Shown: positions 47,201 to 59,560 of the stretch, piece by piece | Position numbering within the stretch: the first letter of the stretch is position 1 | Layout: the number at the start of each line of letters is the position of its first letter | DNA from: Nageia nagi | Lineage: Eukaryota; Pinophyta | Length of the DNA: 64,000 bases | Assembly: GCA_050084985.1 (NCBI GenBank) | Contig: JBITNC010000002.1 | Span: 22,692,001 to 22,756,000 of the forward strand | Reading direction: 5' to 3' | Program-made: the position numbers and the translations under genes | The notes under the pieces: generated by a model | Told to the model about the DNA's origin: nothing | Seen by the model: only the letters and a program-made list of their open reading frames with translations | Database searches by the model: none

Positions 47201-50124
47201 ATATGATAGCATCACATGTTCAAACTGGAGCAACATCAACATGGAGTATTAATGTCGTTGCTTGTATTGAGAAATATGCTAGCATTATAAAGAAACTGTC
47301 TCCAATGTTTTTTAAGTCCAATTATTTTTTATTCATAGATATTATCTTAAATACAAAAGGATTTACAGTGCAGCCCTTGATTGTTCCTTTTCACGGAACA
47401 CAAAGAAGTTTCTCATCTACTTTTGATTTTGGATAGGTTATGTGGAAGCTGTCATGAATTCCATTTCAATTTTTTATGGCCAAATTTCAAATGTTTTGGG
47501 TAGTTTCAAACTCTTCCAAGATTACTCCAGACCAGCTCCGGGTTGTTTACTGCTTGTATTACAATCTAGCAGGTTGTGCTACCCATGCTATGCACTTTCC
47601 CCTAAAACATTTAAGTTTCTTTGAAAGCATCTCATAATAAAACCCCCAACTCATGTGGCTAAGTCTCCAACAGTTTCAGAACTTCAAAAGCTGAGTCTTC
47701 ATTGTCAGTTTCTAGGACACAGCTGAACTTGCTTGCTACACACGAATGAGCATTTAACCTCAATTGTATGGCGGCAATTCTACTGAAAGTAGAGATCAAT
47801 TCTATTCAAAAAACTTCAAAATAGAGATAAATTCTATTTATAAAAACTATGTTTATGCACTGTTATGGCTTTCCGAGCACATGACCGAGCCACTAGACCC
47901 TGGAAGTGGTTGATCGAGGGCCCATCGTAGTGAGAGAAGGGGCTAGGGAGAAAAGCACCCCCCCTGGGGTACGCTTGACTTGTCCCCGGGGTGGCCTTCC
48001 ACTCTCATAATCAGAGTTGCAGACAACCCTAACTTAAAAGACAACAACATATTATATGATTCCTTATCCTCTTAATTGTTAACAAATCTGAAGCCAAGGT
48101 AACAGGATCAAACAAGAAAATGCTCATACCATGGCCTTAATCTTGAAACCAAATGTCCTGGCATCATACTGATTAGCCTTGATATCAGCTACAAAACTCT
48201 CAAAAGAGTCTGGAACTGTTAATCCTTCAGGAAACTCTTCATTCTCTGCTTCCAAGACTGCATATATTTCCTTTGCCAGTCTCTGCACAATTAGTTTCCT
48301 TTTCAGTTGTCACTGTGAATAAGTTGGCTACAGTGAAATCTAAAGCATGCAACTCAGAAAGTTTATACACAGAATGAAAATTATCAAAATCGCTCCATAC
48401 AAACAGAAGCTTCAGGGTTATACTATTGAACCATGTTCATAAAAATAGAAACCACATATGCAATTTAAGTGTAGAGCTTAATCCATAAAATGAAATCTAG
48501 TTTTCATCCAAACTAACACTGTACACATAGAAACGAAAAAAATCCACATAATTAAAACTACAATGATCAATCCATTATGAACCCAATTTCAGCTCCCCCA
48601 ATGAGTAGAAAAGCCAAAAGTCAGAGCTCAGTACAATAAACACCCAATTTCAAATTCACTATGTAAACATCAAATAAATCTCAACTTTCTATACAAGATA
48701 GCACCCAATTACAGTTCTGCTTATGCAATAATTAGTGAAGCTAAATTTTTTTACATGGAAATAGAAACCTAAGGTTTCTCCCTCTTAAAGACTTGCTAGT
48801 GGTTGATTATATTTATTATTGAGAATCTAAATATAGTGGTCACTGATGGACCAAAGTTCCTTTTGAAGCTAGAACATCTTCTAAGGAGTTATTGTTGTAG
48901 GAAAAGCTTGAATATTTAAAGCATCAAAAGTTTTAAATAAGTTCCAAATCTATTCCTATAAGCCATGCTGGACATACCCCATAAGTTGCAGCAGTGACAT
49001 TAATACAAGTCAAAACCCAACGAGCTTAGGTGCAAGTTGCTTGGGAATTAGTTCAACGTAATACAAACCTTTGGACATGGCTTCCAAGCCCAACAATGAT
49101 CCACGATATGATGGTGCATTACCTTGAATTAACAAAGAGGATTACAATACAAAATAAACTACAGAGATTGTCCAAAGCCGCCGACTTCAAAGGCTTAAGA
49201 CAAGTTGGCAAGAACTTGAGATCTAAGGGTCAGAAATCCATGGCGGTTAAAAAATAACCCCTTAATATATATGGTATAGTGAACAGCTCGCGCAAGGGAT
49301 CCCATTTAACATTAGAAGGTGCCTACATAAATGTCGGACCTAAAACTGACCTTAAAGAGTAATCCATCCAAATAAAAACTAAAAATCATTCAGTAAAAAC
49401 TACAAAGCCCAAAACATTAGATGTCAGTTTTCTTTTCATAATGCAAGAACGTTGCAATGTCAAACTACTCACATAGAAATTTAAACCACTAGTATCAACT
49501 AAAACAACTGAAAATGGCCTAGTAGAAAGCCTCCAAGCTCAACTGAAATGAAACCTCCAAGCACAAAGAGCTTAATTCACTAAACTATGCATTCATGTTT
49601 ACATTTTGAATTCAAAGCGAAGCATGCATATAACTAAAACCACAAAGCTTGATCCAACACAAACTCTAAAACTACTCCAACAGCATGTCCAATATAATAA
49701 ACAATACCAATTTTTTTTTCTAGAAATAACAATATCAGCACCATGAACTTACAGGAGGTGTATTAGTCCTTCCCAAAAGGCTAGGTCCCAATCTCCTTCC
49801 AACGCAGACTGCACAACCACATTCTCCTTAAATCAAATCCCACCACATCGCATGCTTGATTAATCACAAATCCATCAAAGGGAATGAGCAAACATGCATA
49901 GAACCCTACTCACCAAGAGATGAGCAATTATTCTCTCCCTCCAAACTAGCAAGGGCAGTCAGTATGAACACAAACCTTAGTAAAAAAGCCAAAATCAGTA
50001 TCGAATACAATATACTCCTATACGAAAAACGCCTCGCTGCACCCTTCACTTTCATGAAATCTCTAAACCCATTGCTGGAAGAAATACTGATATGCCTCAA
50101 ACTAGGAGATATGTGTAGCTGCAT
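38255..50124 (-). CDS. GAUT13/14-like: Galacturonosyltransferase of the GAUT13/14 type (GT8), six exons, 527 aa
   Basis: A Golgi type II membrane glycosyltransferase, family GT8. GAUTs transfer galacturonic acid from UDP-GalA, mainly in homogalacturonan (pectin) synthesis. Exons on the minus strand: 50124-49914, 49808-49753, 48282-48130, 40292-39717, 39088-38786 and 38539-38255 (TGA). All borders are GT/AG and phases join to 1584 nt. The N-terminus begins MQLHISPSLRHISISSSNGF, the signature start of GAUT13/14, followed by a membrane anchor at about 36-60. RLAKEIYAVL and the stem follow. The catalytic part starts at SIPKGLHCFSLRLADE. The metal-binding Asp triplet in VVFLDDDVVIQ is at 344-346, CAWAYGMNIFDLKAW follows, and the GT8 C-terminal HYNGRSKPW is at 488-496. 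Length matches the family (about 530 aa). All key residues are present. Intron 3 is 7.8 kb and holds an L1 insertion. GAUT13 versus GAUT14 cannot be separated. Confidence 0.96.
40293..41470. other. GAUT intron 3, 3' part (next to exon 4)
   Basis: Intronic. A 72-codon minus-strand frame (41250-41032) ends in regular text (VYAVLDKYIGEAGERLLGS) preceded by an AG, but it breaks the exon 3/exon 4 phase continuity that already gives a complete GAUT protein. It is not included as an exon; it could be a cryptic exon or a relic. Confidence 0.4.
41471..41595. repeat. 47-48 bp tandem repeat, about 2.5 copies, in GAUT intron 3
   Basis: Copies at 41471-41518 and 41519-41565 plus a partial one at 41566-41595. 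All share ATCAGAAT/GTAG, CTTACAGGA and, in the full copies, TAACCACCAT plus GAAGCCTA. It lies just left of the LINE insertion. Confidence 0.85.
41640..44960 (+). mobile_element. 5'-truncated L1-type LINE inserted antisense in GAUT intron 3
   Basis: Non-LTR retrotransposon on the opposite strand to the GAUT gene. It starts in the ORF2 linker (EEWDRREELLWKQKS, HWLQEGDRNTIFF), passes through the reverse transcriptase (GKTSCPDGFPIEFYQEFW, INKTYIALIPKTLEAD, GIRQGDPLSPYLFIILVE, LQFVDDSTLLGRA with the catalytic DD), a zf-RVT-like block (PKVRFFIWLLLLNRVLTGEQL, CEMCWESEENLPHLFLDC) and an RNase H-like end (near 44370-44755). Open pieces are 41935-42402, 42399-42818, 43240-43431, 43703-44035 and 44101-44457, broken by stops and frameshifts. 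The right end is T/A-rich (CCCCTTTTTTACCAAAAAAG near 44946). Target duplications and the exact left border were not found. Confidence 0.9.
44961..48129. other. GAUT intron 3, 5' part
   Basis: Intronic, A/T-rich, no coding exon recognised. A sharply GC-richer patch at about 47870-48000 (AGCACCCCCCCTGGGGTACG, TTGTCCCCGGGGTGGCC, containing the palindrome CCCCGGGG) stands out 130 bases downstream of the exon 3 donor. Open frames at 45199-45492, 45786-45974, 47191-47436 and 47442-47624 have no family motif. Confidence 0.5.
48283..49752. other. GAUT intron 2
   Basis: 1.47 kb intron. It contains a plus-strand frame that is open over about 80 codons (49010-49257; pieces WELVQRNTNLWTWLPSPTMI, LQRLSKAADFKGLRQVGKNL, ending KSMAVKK). 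The text is less A/T-biased than its surroundings and reads like real protein, but I do not recognise it. It may be a retrocopy fragment. Confidence 0.45.
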
Positions 50125-52999
50125 TGTATAAATCTCTCTTAATGCAGCACCAAATTCTCATATAACGAATAACATAAATGCACATATGACATACGACAGG
50201 CTATTCCCAATAATCATTCAATACTCTTATTAAATGCAGTTATGTTCAAGTAGATATAAATTAAATGCACCAGAGGCCATGGATTCCTCTTCTCTTGCAT
50301 CCACCTGTCCTGGTTCTAGTAATACCAAGAACACTAAAGTTGAAGAAGGTTGAATATTTTTGTTGTTGTTGTTGTTGTTGTGGGTAGTACCTACGACTAA
50401 GTCCCAGTGCTAAGCAACCAAACTGGAAATGAAAGCAACCATGGATAAATTCAAAATCGTTTTTCAGGCCCGGGTGGCGTATGTGGTGGTTGTCAAGTCA
50501 TGGGAAGAGATGAGAAGGGCTGAATTTTTTTAAAGGATGATAATGTGGGAAAACTCTGTACCAACCTCAACGATTTGGAAGTTGCAGGTGAGTGAATACT
50601 ATCAAAAGAGTTTGCAGTTGGTGGTGCCACCAAATTTTTTTTTTCTCCCGAATCTTCAAACCCCATTCTGTCTATCTACGTTACGTAAAGTTGACGATTG
50701 GCAGGCTTCACCAATTCTCCCGACAAAATTTAAACGCATTCTCTGAAGTTGTCAAAGATACCATTCGATAAATTCTTACAAAAACGATAATTGAAAAAAG
50801 AAACGTGGCTAGGATAATAAAGAGGTTGCTATCAACCTCATGATGTACAAGTCACACTTTTTTAAGTTCTTATAAGATATGTATGTGGAAGCATGAGCGA
50901 ATATAGCAAAAACTAAGGAGGAATATCTTACAATATCGTTAAAAAAGTGAAACATGTAAATATAGTTATTGCATCTTAAGAAATGGTCTTTTTTACTTAT
51001 AATAGAGAGTTCTCAATCATTTAATTCATTGTTTACTTAGTTGTTAGAATAGGGATATCTATAAAGGAGGAAGAAAATATATTTTAATTTTTTCTTATTT
51101 TATTTTATCTTGTATATATGTATTTTTAATTAGATTGGGGAATCGATTAGTTTGTTACATTTTTAGATGTTTTTTCATGGGTTTGAATCATGTTCCTCAT
51201 TTTCATTATAAAGTCAAATGCACCAACTTAATTGTTTATATGTTTGATAGTGCTGGTGCAACACACCCTCGATTCCATGAACCCTCAAAAGTCAAAAATA
51301 GGTTTTCATGCTCAAAAGGAATGTCTACATCAATAGATCAAACGTTGTGGGCTATTCTATATCTTGCATATGTGTTGACATGGTTTCTTACTTTTAAATT
51401 ATGATTTTTCTATTCATAATTAAATGACAAGCCTAAAGTTAAGAAAATATATCAATTCTGTGTAGTCTAATAAAATAAAGTCCTTGAAACTAATTGTATT
51501 TTTTGTTGATAATTGTTAGGTAGCTTATGTATCATATATTTTTTTATTATTTTATATGAGTATAAAATACATAATTGAAGATAAGACCAAAGATCATTTC
51601 TAATTTTCACATAGAGATAGTATTATGGTAGCTTGGTTAAGTATTAGCTACTTTTTTCAAACTTATTTTTCTTTTGTTTTGAATAAAAGTTAATAGAAGG
51701 TGATACTCAAACTTTTCAAAGTATGTAATACAAACTTCTTTTCATTATTTTATAGGATCTTTGAAGATAAATTTCATAAAATATTAAAAATTCAAAGATC
51801 AAAACTTAAAAAATTTGATAAAAAATAAAATCATATCAACTTAGTTTTCCTTCAAAATCTTTTTGCATCTAGTTACTTATCTAACTCACTATGGTAATAG
51901 ACTTGGTCAATTGTCTCTTTTTTCATGTTCACTCCAACATACTTGGATGTGAGAAAGTATTTTTACCTTCACACATGCCAACATAAATGATCCCCATATT
52001 CCAAGATTGGATACTAGAAAACCCTTCTTCACACCTACATGCTCAAACACATCGATGTGATAATGGTCACATTAAGATTTTTAGCAGTGAATGCATTGAT
52101 GTGGGACTTTTATTGTATGTGATGGAAGAACAAAGGTACATTTATAAATATTGAATATCCTTTGTCTTAAATATTCAACATGATTGCATCGATATTTTTG
52201 AGAGAGACAAAGGAGATTTGAGATCTTATTTTCATAGTGAGATTGAGCAAGTAAAATCATTATGTTCCTAACCTCTTCAACATTGTTCAATTTAACATGA
52301 TATATAATTAACTTTTTCTTTTCTCTTGTGGAACCAACACCACACACACAACATATGTTCATAACTCTTGTTATGAAAGCAAAGAAGAGAAATTTTCTCT
52401 CAAGTTCAACACTTACTAGTTTTCTTCTGTTTTTGGCTTCATAACAAAAGGATCAACATAAATTATTTGCATCATCTTGACTACAAAAGTATAATTATAT
52501 TGTTATACCTTGACCTTTTGAAACAACCAAAGACTTGGAAATTTTTTACCTCTTATTGCTTTTGTACCCAAATATATTAAGATAATTTCTCTCCATGCTT
52601 CTTATTGTGGTTTGAAATAATAATAAAAACTTAAAAAAATTTATGCCTTTTCACTTTCCCACCTAAAGGGATAAGTACAAATTATCACCCTACCTTCAAA
52701 TGCAACAATAAAAAAGCATGCCCATCATATCAAAGCAATAACTACATCTACTTTTTAGCATTATGTTTCAATATGATTTATGTATTTACGATGGTTCCAT
52801 TTAATGCCTAGATCTATAATGCAAAATAGGCAAGGTAAGGATTACTGAAGTTACTAAGAGGATCACAAAGAAAGGACTAGTAGAAGTATGTAAGGAAGGA
52901 GCACCTACCACTAAAAAAATTTGAAAGATGAATTAATGAAAATTAATGACCCTTATTGGTCACATTATAATATAATAAGAATTTAAGACAACTTTAAAG
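50125..52999. other. GAUT promoter region and intergenic DNA
   Basis: The first few hundred bases must hold the GAUT promoter. No clear TATA box was found on the minus strand. A 69-codon plus-strand frame (50537-50746) is not recognised. From 50.8 kb on the sequence is A/T-rich with no gene motif. Minus-strand frame 52081-52362 is likewise unassigned. Confidence 0.45.
50358..50380. repeat. (TTG)n microsatellite upstream of the GAUT gene
   Basis: About seven TTG triplets in the 5' flank of the GAUT gene, some 240 bases upstream of its ATG. Confidence 0.8.
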
Positions 53000-54570
53000 A
53001 ATTATAAGTGGTTGAAAAATATCAAGACTTGTTATATATATTTGGATTATTCAAAGCAGTCATTATTTCTTTTTTCCTTAAATTTTTTGGAGTTGGTAAT
53101 GAAAGAAATAATGTATTATGATATTTCATCTAGAAAGGTAATCACGTCAATCGAAGATATAATTACAAATTTCTCTCTCAATAGCCTAATATATGCCTTC
53201 TCTTGGACTAATAAAGGACTACAATATAAGGAAATAAATGCAAATGATGGTTTTAAAAAAGAGAAGAAGCTCACCCATACCATAAAAAGTGGCTAAAATA
53301 AGAATATCAAAGCATTAATCATCAACAAATCCTACAAGTCCAAAGGTGTTTATTTTCTTACATTAAATCAAAAGCCATCATTTTTCTCTTAGGGGTTATA
53401 AGCAAACTAGATGACATAAGACTTCATAAGAAATTCCAAGGTTTCTTAATGAAAATTGGTGAGAATAGAAAACTAAGATGGAGATATGTTATAATTGATG
53501 TGATTTTGTAGCAATTGCAAACTATTAAAATAATCAAGAAGTTATATATGATGAGATATTTTGTGTACCTTATTTGCATAAGAAGAAATAATCTATAAGC
53601 TAGAGGAATAGTGCAAAAATTAAGGAGCTAAATAATGCAATGTAGATGTCATGATCATTATGATACAAGGAAAGAAAATAGGATTATTTCATAAATATTA
53701 ATAAGTGGAAGTATGAAGGGGGTCGCCTGTGTGTGCACGCACTTGCAAAAGGCTAACCCCTCCTTCGAATCAATTTTTGACTTGCAACAAGTGAGGAAGA
53801 GTTGGCAAGGAGCAATGTGACACCATTTGGAAGGGATTTTTTAATGTGTTTAATTGGTGATTTGATGGTATTTGATAGGGTTTTAAGGTATTTTATGGAA
53901 CATAGTAGATTATAAATATTTAGTGCCCTAATTTTTACACTTCAACCAGAATCAGGTTGCGAATAAGGTTCTCCCATTCTAGTGATAGGATTGGAGGTTG
54001 AAAAAGTGAAATTTTCTTAAGAAGATTTATGACGAGTAATAAGAGATTGAAACATGAAGATTGAAGAACAAATTATTCGATTGGTTCGCCATACTCCTTT
54101 GTGTTATAGGCATGTGACATCTTAGCAGGATCAGTGCATGGATGGCAACTAGGGTTCTTGTTGTTGATATAATCTCTAATGTACAAGGTCATGTCTTCTT
54201 AGGATTGGTGGTGGACCAACAGTCCCTATCCCTATAGTGCATTTGATGTTTGTCTTGATTCTTCACCTATAGTAATCAAAGGTAGTGCAAATTAGTAAGG
54301 AGAAAGGAATTGTGTGATAATAGTAACTTTAAAGAGATTAACATGTATGAGTTCATATTTTTTTACAAAAAAGTTATAATAGGAGATGAAAATGATAATT
54401 ATATGGATACATCTGAGCTACATACAAGAAATGGTTGGGTAGTAATATGAGTGGCATCTATGTCACTGGTTTTGGGAGCTTGTAGAAAACCCTTTTGATA
54501 GGTTTTTGGACCCTATTAAAACCCTTTTTTTGATAAATCATTTACATTTTTTATCAAAAATAAGTGGGAG
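53000..54570 (+). mobile_element. Decayed LINE-like element with 3' tail
   Basis: Ends in a 3' module TTTTTGGACCCTATTAAAACC, a T-run, TTTACATTTTTTATCAAAAA (54510-54570), shared with the elements ending at 59556 and 63141. The body (53000-54480) has no open frame longer than 94 codons (53012-53296, unrecognised). The left border is unknown. Confidence 0.4.
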
Positions 54571-54599
54571 TATGAAAACTATAGTAAGTTAGAAGGTGA

Positions 54600-54990
54600 T
54601 CATATTTTTTTTTCTAAAATATCTGATATAATCATTGTAGAGTTAAAAGGCCATGCATATTGGTATATAGTTCATTCAACTTATATGTATTTGAGGGTCT
54701 ATGGATCTTAATATCTAATGTACCAACTCCCTAAGTATATAAATGATCTTATTCTCTTTTTAGAGTTCTTTAAGCAAGTATAAATTTTGCATAAACAAAT
54801 TTATAAGAAAAAAGAAGCTTCCATTTATCAAATTATCATTATAGGCTTTTATCAATGTACCTCCTAGTTAGAAGCACAAATAATATCCCAAGAGATTGAG
54901 TATTTTTTTTTTAGCAACAACACATTATTGAAACATATGATCTAGAGGATAAAGTCAAACAATTCTATTTAAAATCTCATAATATTTAAT
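54600..54990 (+). mobile_element. Possible gag fragment of an LTR element
   Basis: Plus-strand text reads VELKGHAYWY-like near 54640-54665 and continues through degraded capsid-like sequence to about 54960, reminiscent of the LKGHA..W motif of plant gypsy gag. Heavily degenerate, so the call is tentative. Confidence 0.3.
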
Positions 54991-57632
54991 ATGCTTACTA
55001 GCCACAAGGGGAAATAAATAGGTATAAAAATTAAAAATTTATCTTGATGTTGATGATGATGATGTTAAAGTCCAAAAGAAGAGATGGATAGAAATCCACC
55101 AAAATGATCATCCTTCTCCTCACTAGGATCTTCTTCAATAGGCTCATCTATATAATCAAAACTCATCTTTCAATACTTATAATATTCCTATCAATATTCT
55201 AAAAAATCCTCTCAAACATCAAATGCAACTCCTCAATCTTCATTAGATTCTTATTTATCTCCTTATGAACAACCTCTAGATAACCAAAGAAATAATTAAT
55301 ATTCAAATAGCCTATGTAGGAGGCAAAAGAGATAGTTCAAGGATAAGAAGAATAAATAAGAAGAAAATAGGGATAAATAAGGGATATTAACACAAATGAG
55401 GAAGATTCCATAAATACACTCTTAGCCAGAATTACCAACCAAGCGTTGGGCATAGGTATTAGTGACATAAATTTGAAAAAGAAAATATAAGCTTAGTAAT
55501 AAGTTTCAATTGTTGATGAAGAAATGATCGATATTGAACAAGCTATAGGTTAAACTCTCACTTGAAGAACTCAAAACATTCCTCTTACCACTTCAATGCA
55601 ACAAATAAAAATAGTTACCTTAAGATAAAGAAATATATAATTTCATATACTAAGGGGTCAAAATGAAAGATATGTCTTTCAAGTTGAGATAAAATGATGA
55701 TGATAATAATGAAGAAATGAGGAGTAAAATAAAATAGGATGTGCATGATGCTCCTCTTCTAGACCTAATAAAGAGGTGCCTAAAAGGAAACATTCTTCAC
55801 CTCTATAGGTAACCTTAATACAATAGGTAACATGTGGAACAAGATACGATGATATTAATTGGGATGCTTACTTGTAAATAATAATAAAGATGTCTAAGGG
55901 GTAAGAATAAGAATAGAAATCTCTAATAATAATCAACATTGCAACTTAAGAGATAAGTACATTAATGAATATTGATCTAGCCACCAAGGCCATAATAATC
56001 AAGAAAATATCCTCATATATAAGGAAAGTAAAAAAAAGTGATTTGGTTATCCAAAGCCAATAAATATTTATCAATTGAACATGAGTGGAAAGAGGAGAAT
56101 CCATGGTCACAATTGGAGCTAAGGTGATGAAGGATGAATTCATAAGTTGTAGGAAATAAATAGCGTATTTATATGGCATGCTTAAAATAAAATAAAATAA
56201 AAATAACCAAAGGAATTAGGGTGTCATGATTCAACCTAACCTCTAAAATACTTAATGTACAAACTTCTCAAGCAATTAATCTCCAAGAAAGTATTCATAT
56301 AATTATTCCTCAAGTTTTGCATTCTTTTGAAGAAACTTATAATTATTTTAATTCTTTATTATTTATCAAAACAAAAATTAAGGAGTTTAGCAAAAGCAAT
56401 AAAAATAGAATTGATAATAAACATAATAAAGATAACATTAAGAATCCAATGATAATTTCTTATTATACCTTGAGTAGTTCCAAAAATCCAAAGTAAAATG
56501 TCTTAAACTATAGAAGAAGATAGAAAATATGTGTAAAAGAATAAAGAATACTTTTGTTAAATACAATTTCAATTATTTAAAGGAAGATGAAACATTTATG
56601 TCAAAGAATCCTATAATTGAAAAAATTAAAAAGATAGCTAGCTCAAAAATTACTTGTGTTTGAACATCATCATGGACTTACCCTCCACCCCTTTTCAAAG
56701 TTGTAATTTGATAATATCAATTGAAATAAATTTCCTAATAAATAAAGAACTTGTCAAAATTAAGTGATAGCCAACAAAGGGTAATTAGAATGGGAGTCAT
56801 CAAAATAAAGACCTTCTTGAATAACAACCTTTCTTAAAAGATCCATCTTGGAAGTGGCAAACATGTAATGATCATAATTTTATCTATGGGTGGTGAGTTC
56901 CTCCCTCTAATTTTGCACTTTGAAATATTTCTTAGGCATAAAGTAGTAAGGCTAGTGAAGAGAGTTGGTTATTACTAACTACCTAGAATTTATACAAATA
57001 CAATACTTCGATCTTCATTTAGCATAATTGCAACCAAAGAGAAAGGATTGGGGAATAATTTAGGGTAACACACTCCACTTATATACAAATATTTTAAGAA
57101 ATAATAAAATCATATTTGGAATTTTAAGCAATTATCTCCTAATTATATTTATGCTTTTAATTTTAATTATTTATTTATGAGATTCTTTATGGTCATAATT
57201 ACTTCTATAATAATATATGATTATTATTTTCAAGTTTTTAGTATAAAACAATTATCATAGTTCCTTAATTTTTTTAAAAAATATTTACAATCTAAATTCA
57301 AACAATTTATAAACTAGATTTTTAGGACTACATTAAAAAGAAGGTTGATATAACCCATGTGTTATCAACCTTTTCTTTGATGAGGAAAAAGTGATAACAA
57401 AATTAGTGACTTTGTTTGAGAAAAGTAGATTATTATTGTTGGGATAGATAGATAAGTTGACTAAAATGAACCTAGAAAATTATTTTAGTAGGTAAAATTT
57501 GGAATTCACTTATATCAAAAATATATAATTTTGCCAAAAAATATTAGTATAAAATTCAAAATCTAATTTTCACTAAGCAAAACTTCTTCCATGAGTAATA
57601 GGTGGATCTAGAGGGATCATGCACAATTTACA
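54991..57632. other. A/T-rich intergenic DNA
   Basis: No gene or clear element. Frame 55946-56179 (minus) is hydrophobic and compositional. 57090-57300 is nearly pure A/T. Confidence 0.5.
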
Positions 57633-57947
57633 GGAATAGCAAAATTGTAATGAAGTCAATTAGGGATTTTCATTATGACTCTGTAATTTATGTGTGCGAA
57701 GCCATTCTATAGTTGAAATGCATCCAAACAACTCTAGGAATTAAATGAACAAGGCAAAGCATAGACTAAATCCTAAACCTTTGAAGGAATGGCTATGCAT
57801 GAGTTAAAGGAATAATGAAGTTGTAATGAAGTCAATTAGGTATTTTCATTAGGTCTTTGCAATTTGCATGTGCAAAACCATTCTGTAGTTGAAATGCATC
57901 CAAATGATGTTAGAACTATAATTAACAAGGTAAGGCAAAGATTGAAT
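57633..57947. repeat. Tandem pair with 177 bp period
   Basis: Copies at about 57633-57770 and 57809-57947 share TTGTAATGAAGTCAATTAGG, ATTTTCATTA, CCATTCT and TAGTTGAAATGCATCCAAA. It immediately precedes the LINE ORF1 relic and may be a duplicated LINE leader. Confidence 0.8.
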
Positions 57948-57989
57948 CTCTAAATGAATGGGTGAATATTATTACTCGATATGAACTGA

Positions 57990-58780
57990 AGATCACATAA
58001 GAAATTAAGATTAATTTGGAACCCATTATTACAAAAAATAGAATTCAAATTAAAGTTCCTAAGAGTATTATCGATCAATAAGAAGCTTGATACAAGTTCA
58101 TTTTGGTTGGCCAATTTGTGGGAATAAGACTTATTTTGGATATGATTAGGAGATGGATGATAGAGCGATGGTGCATAAGAAACTATATGGAGTAGGTGCC
58201 TCTTCCTTAAGAACTTTCACTATTCAAATTTGGATGTGAGGAAGATATGTAGATAGTTATGGACTTAGGACCTTCGTTCCTTGGTAAAAAAGGCTTGGTT
58301 ATGAAATAATGGTATAAAGGTTTCCATCTGAAGAAGGAAAATTTTGACCTAATACCCACTTGTGTTTGGATCTCAAATCTTGTAATGGAATATTATTCAA
58401 ATTAAAATATCTTTGTTGGTATTGCTAAAGGAATTGTTTCACTTATTTCTATTGAGAAATTGATAAGATCACGATCAAGAATGAAAAAGGAAAGATTCTA
58501 TGTAAATCTTGATATTTCGAGGGAGTTGAAGAGCACAATACTCATTGAGGATGAAGATAGTAGTACATGGGAACAAGATATTATTTATTAAAATTTAACA
58601 ATCAGGTGTAGAATTTGTAAGTAGTTTGGTCATTATGCAAAAGAATATCCAAAAAAATAGATGGAGACTAAGAAAGTTGAACAAGGTTGGAAACTAATCC
58701 AACAACAGAATAACAAGAAGAAGGAATAGGGCCCTAAGAAAACCCTCAAAATTAATCTAGTAAAAAAAGAAGTTTGTAAC
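57990..58780 (+). pseudogene. LINE ORF1 relic: DUF4283 domain plus zinc knuckle
   Basis: Plus-strand remnant of the RNA-binding ORF1 of a plant L1-type LINE. Readable DUF4283 pieces are ILVGQFVGIRLILDMIRRWM (58103-58155), LFKFGCEEDM (58222-58250), GPSFLGKKGLVMK*WYKGF (58268-58325), FDLIPTCVWISNL (58348-58385), IFVGIAKGIVSL and RSRSRMKKERFYVNLDISRE. A CCHC knuckle follows (CRICK, stop, FGHYAKEYP with the last Cys lost, near 58608-58650). The final knuckle Cys is Tyr and several stops are present, so it is inactive. Confidence 0.75.
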
Positions 58781-59560
58781 CGAGAACCCCTATTCGACAC
58801 TCATTATTATTGAAGTTTAGTCATGATTAGACCCTTCAAATGATGAAGCCATGGAAGTGGAATACATGATGGATGAGAAATATAGAAAAATTACTAAATA
58901 CAGGAAAAGAGCTCAAAATGATGATAATTAGAATAAAAGAACACAATAGGAAAATGTGGCAAAAGGGATAATATCCCACTAAGGCAAATGATAAACTATA
59001 AGAAAACTCTTCATATAGGTCAAAGTAATATAGGTCACCCTTCCCACAATAAAGTCAGAGAGAAAATGAAAATGAAGGATCTTGCTAATGGGTGTTAACT
59101 TACTACAATACAAAAGACAAAGTATGATCAAGCCATTAGTACTCAATCCATGTTTGGCCTAAGTAAAGGTTTTTTGTATTAAAATGTTTAGAAGATGAAG
59201 ATTCATTTGGACCACAACACAAATGTAACACATAAGTAATTTGGTTCTAAATAAATAAATTAAAGGGTCTCATTCTAGAAAAGAAAATGATAGAGGAGGA
59301 TTCATTTTGGCTACTAATAGACTATGGCTAGTTAGAATTTGGACTTGGTTATCTAGTAGTATAATATAGTATTTATTTGGATACATTTCAAATTCATTTC
59401 CTATGTTATTCTGGCTACCACCACGTATATCCGGGTAGCAAGTTTCATTAATTACTTGGTAATTTTTTGAAACCAATTTTGTCACAGGCTTTTGGACCCT
59501 ATTAAAACCCATCGCTTTTTTGATAATATAATTTACCCCTATTATAAAAAAAAAAATCAC
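58781..59560 (+). mobile_element. LINE remainder with shared 3' tail
   Basis: Follows the ORF1 relic without ORF2, so the element is internally deleted. It ends GCTTTTGGACCCTATTAAAA, CCCATCGC, a T-run, TGATAATATAATTTACCCC, TATTATAAAAAAAAAAA (59486-59556), the same tail design as at 54.5 and 63.1 kb. The 111-codon minus-strand frame over this tail is a shadow. Confidence 0.55.
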
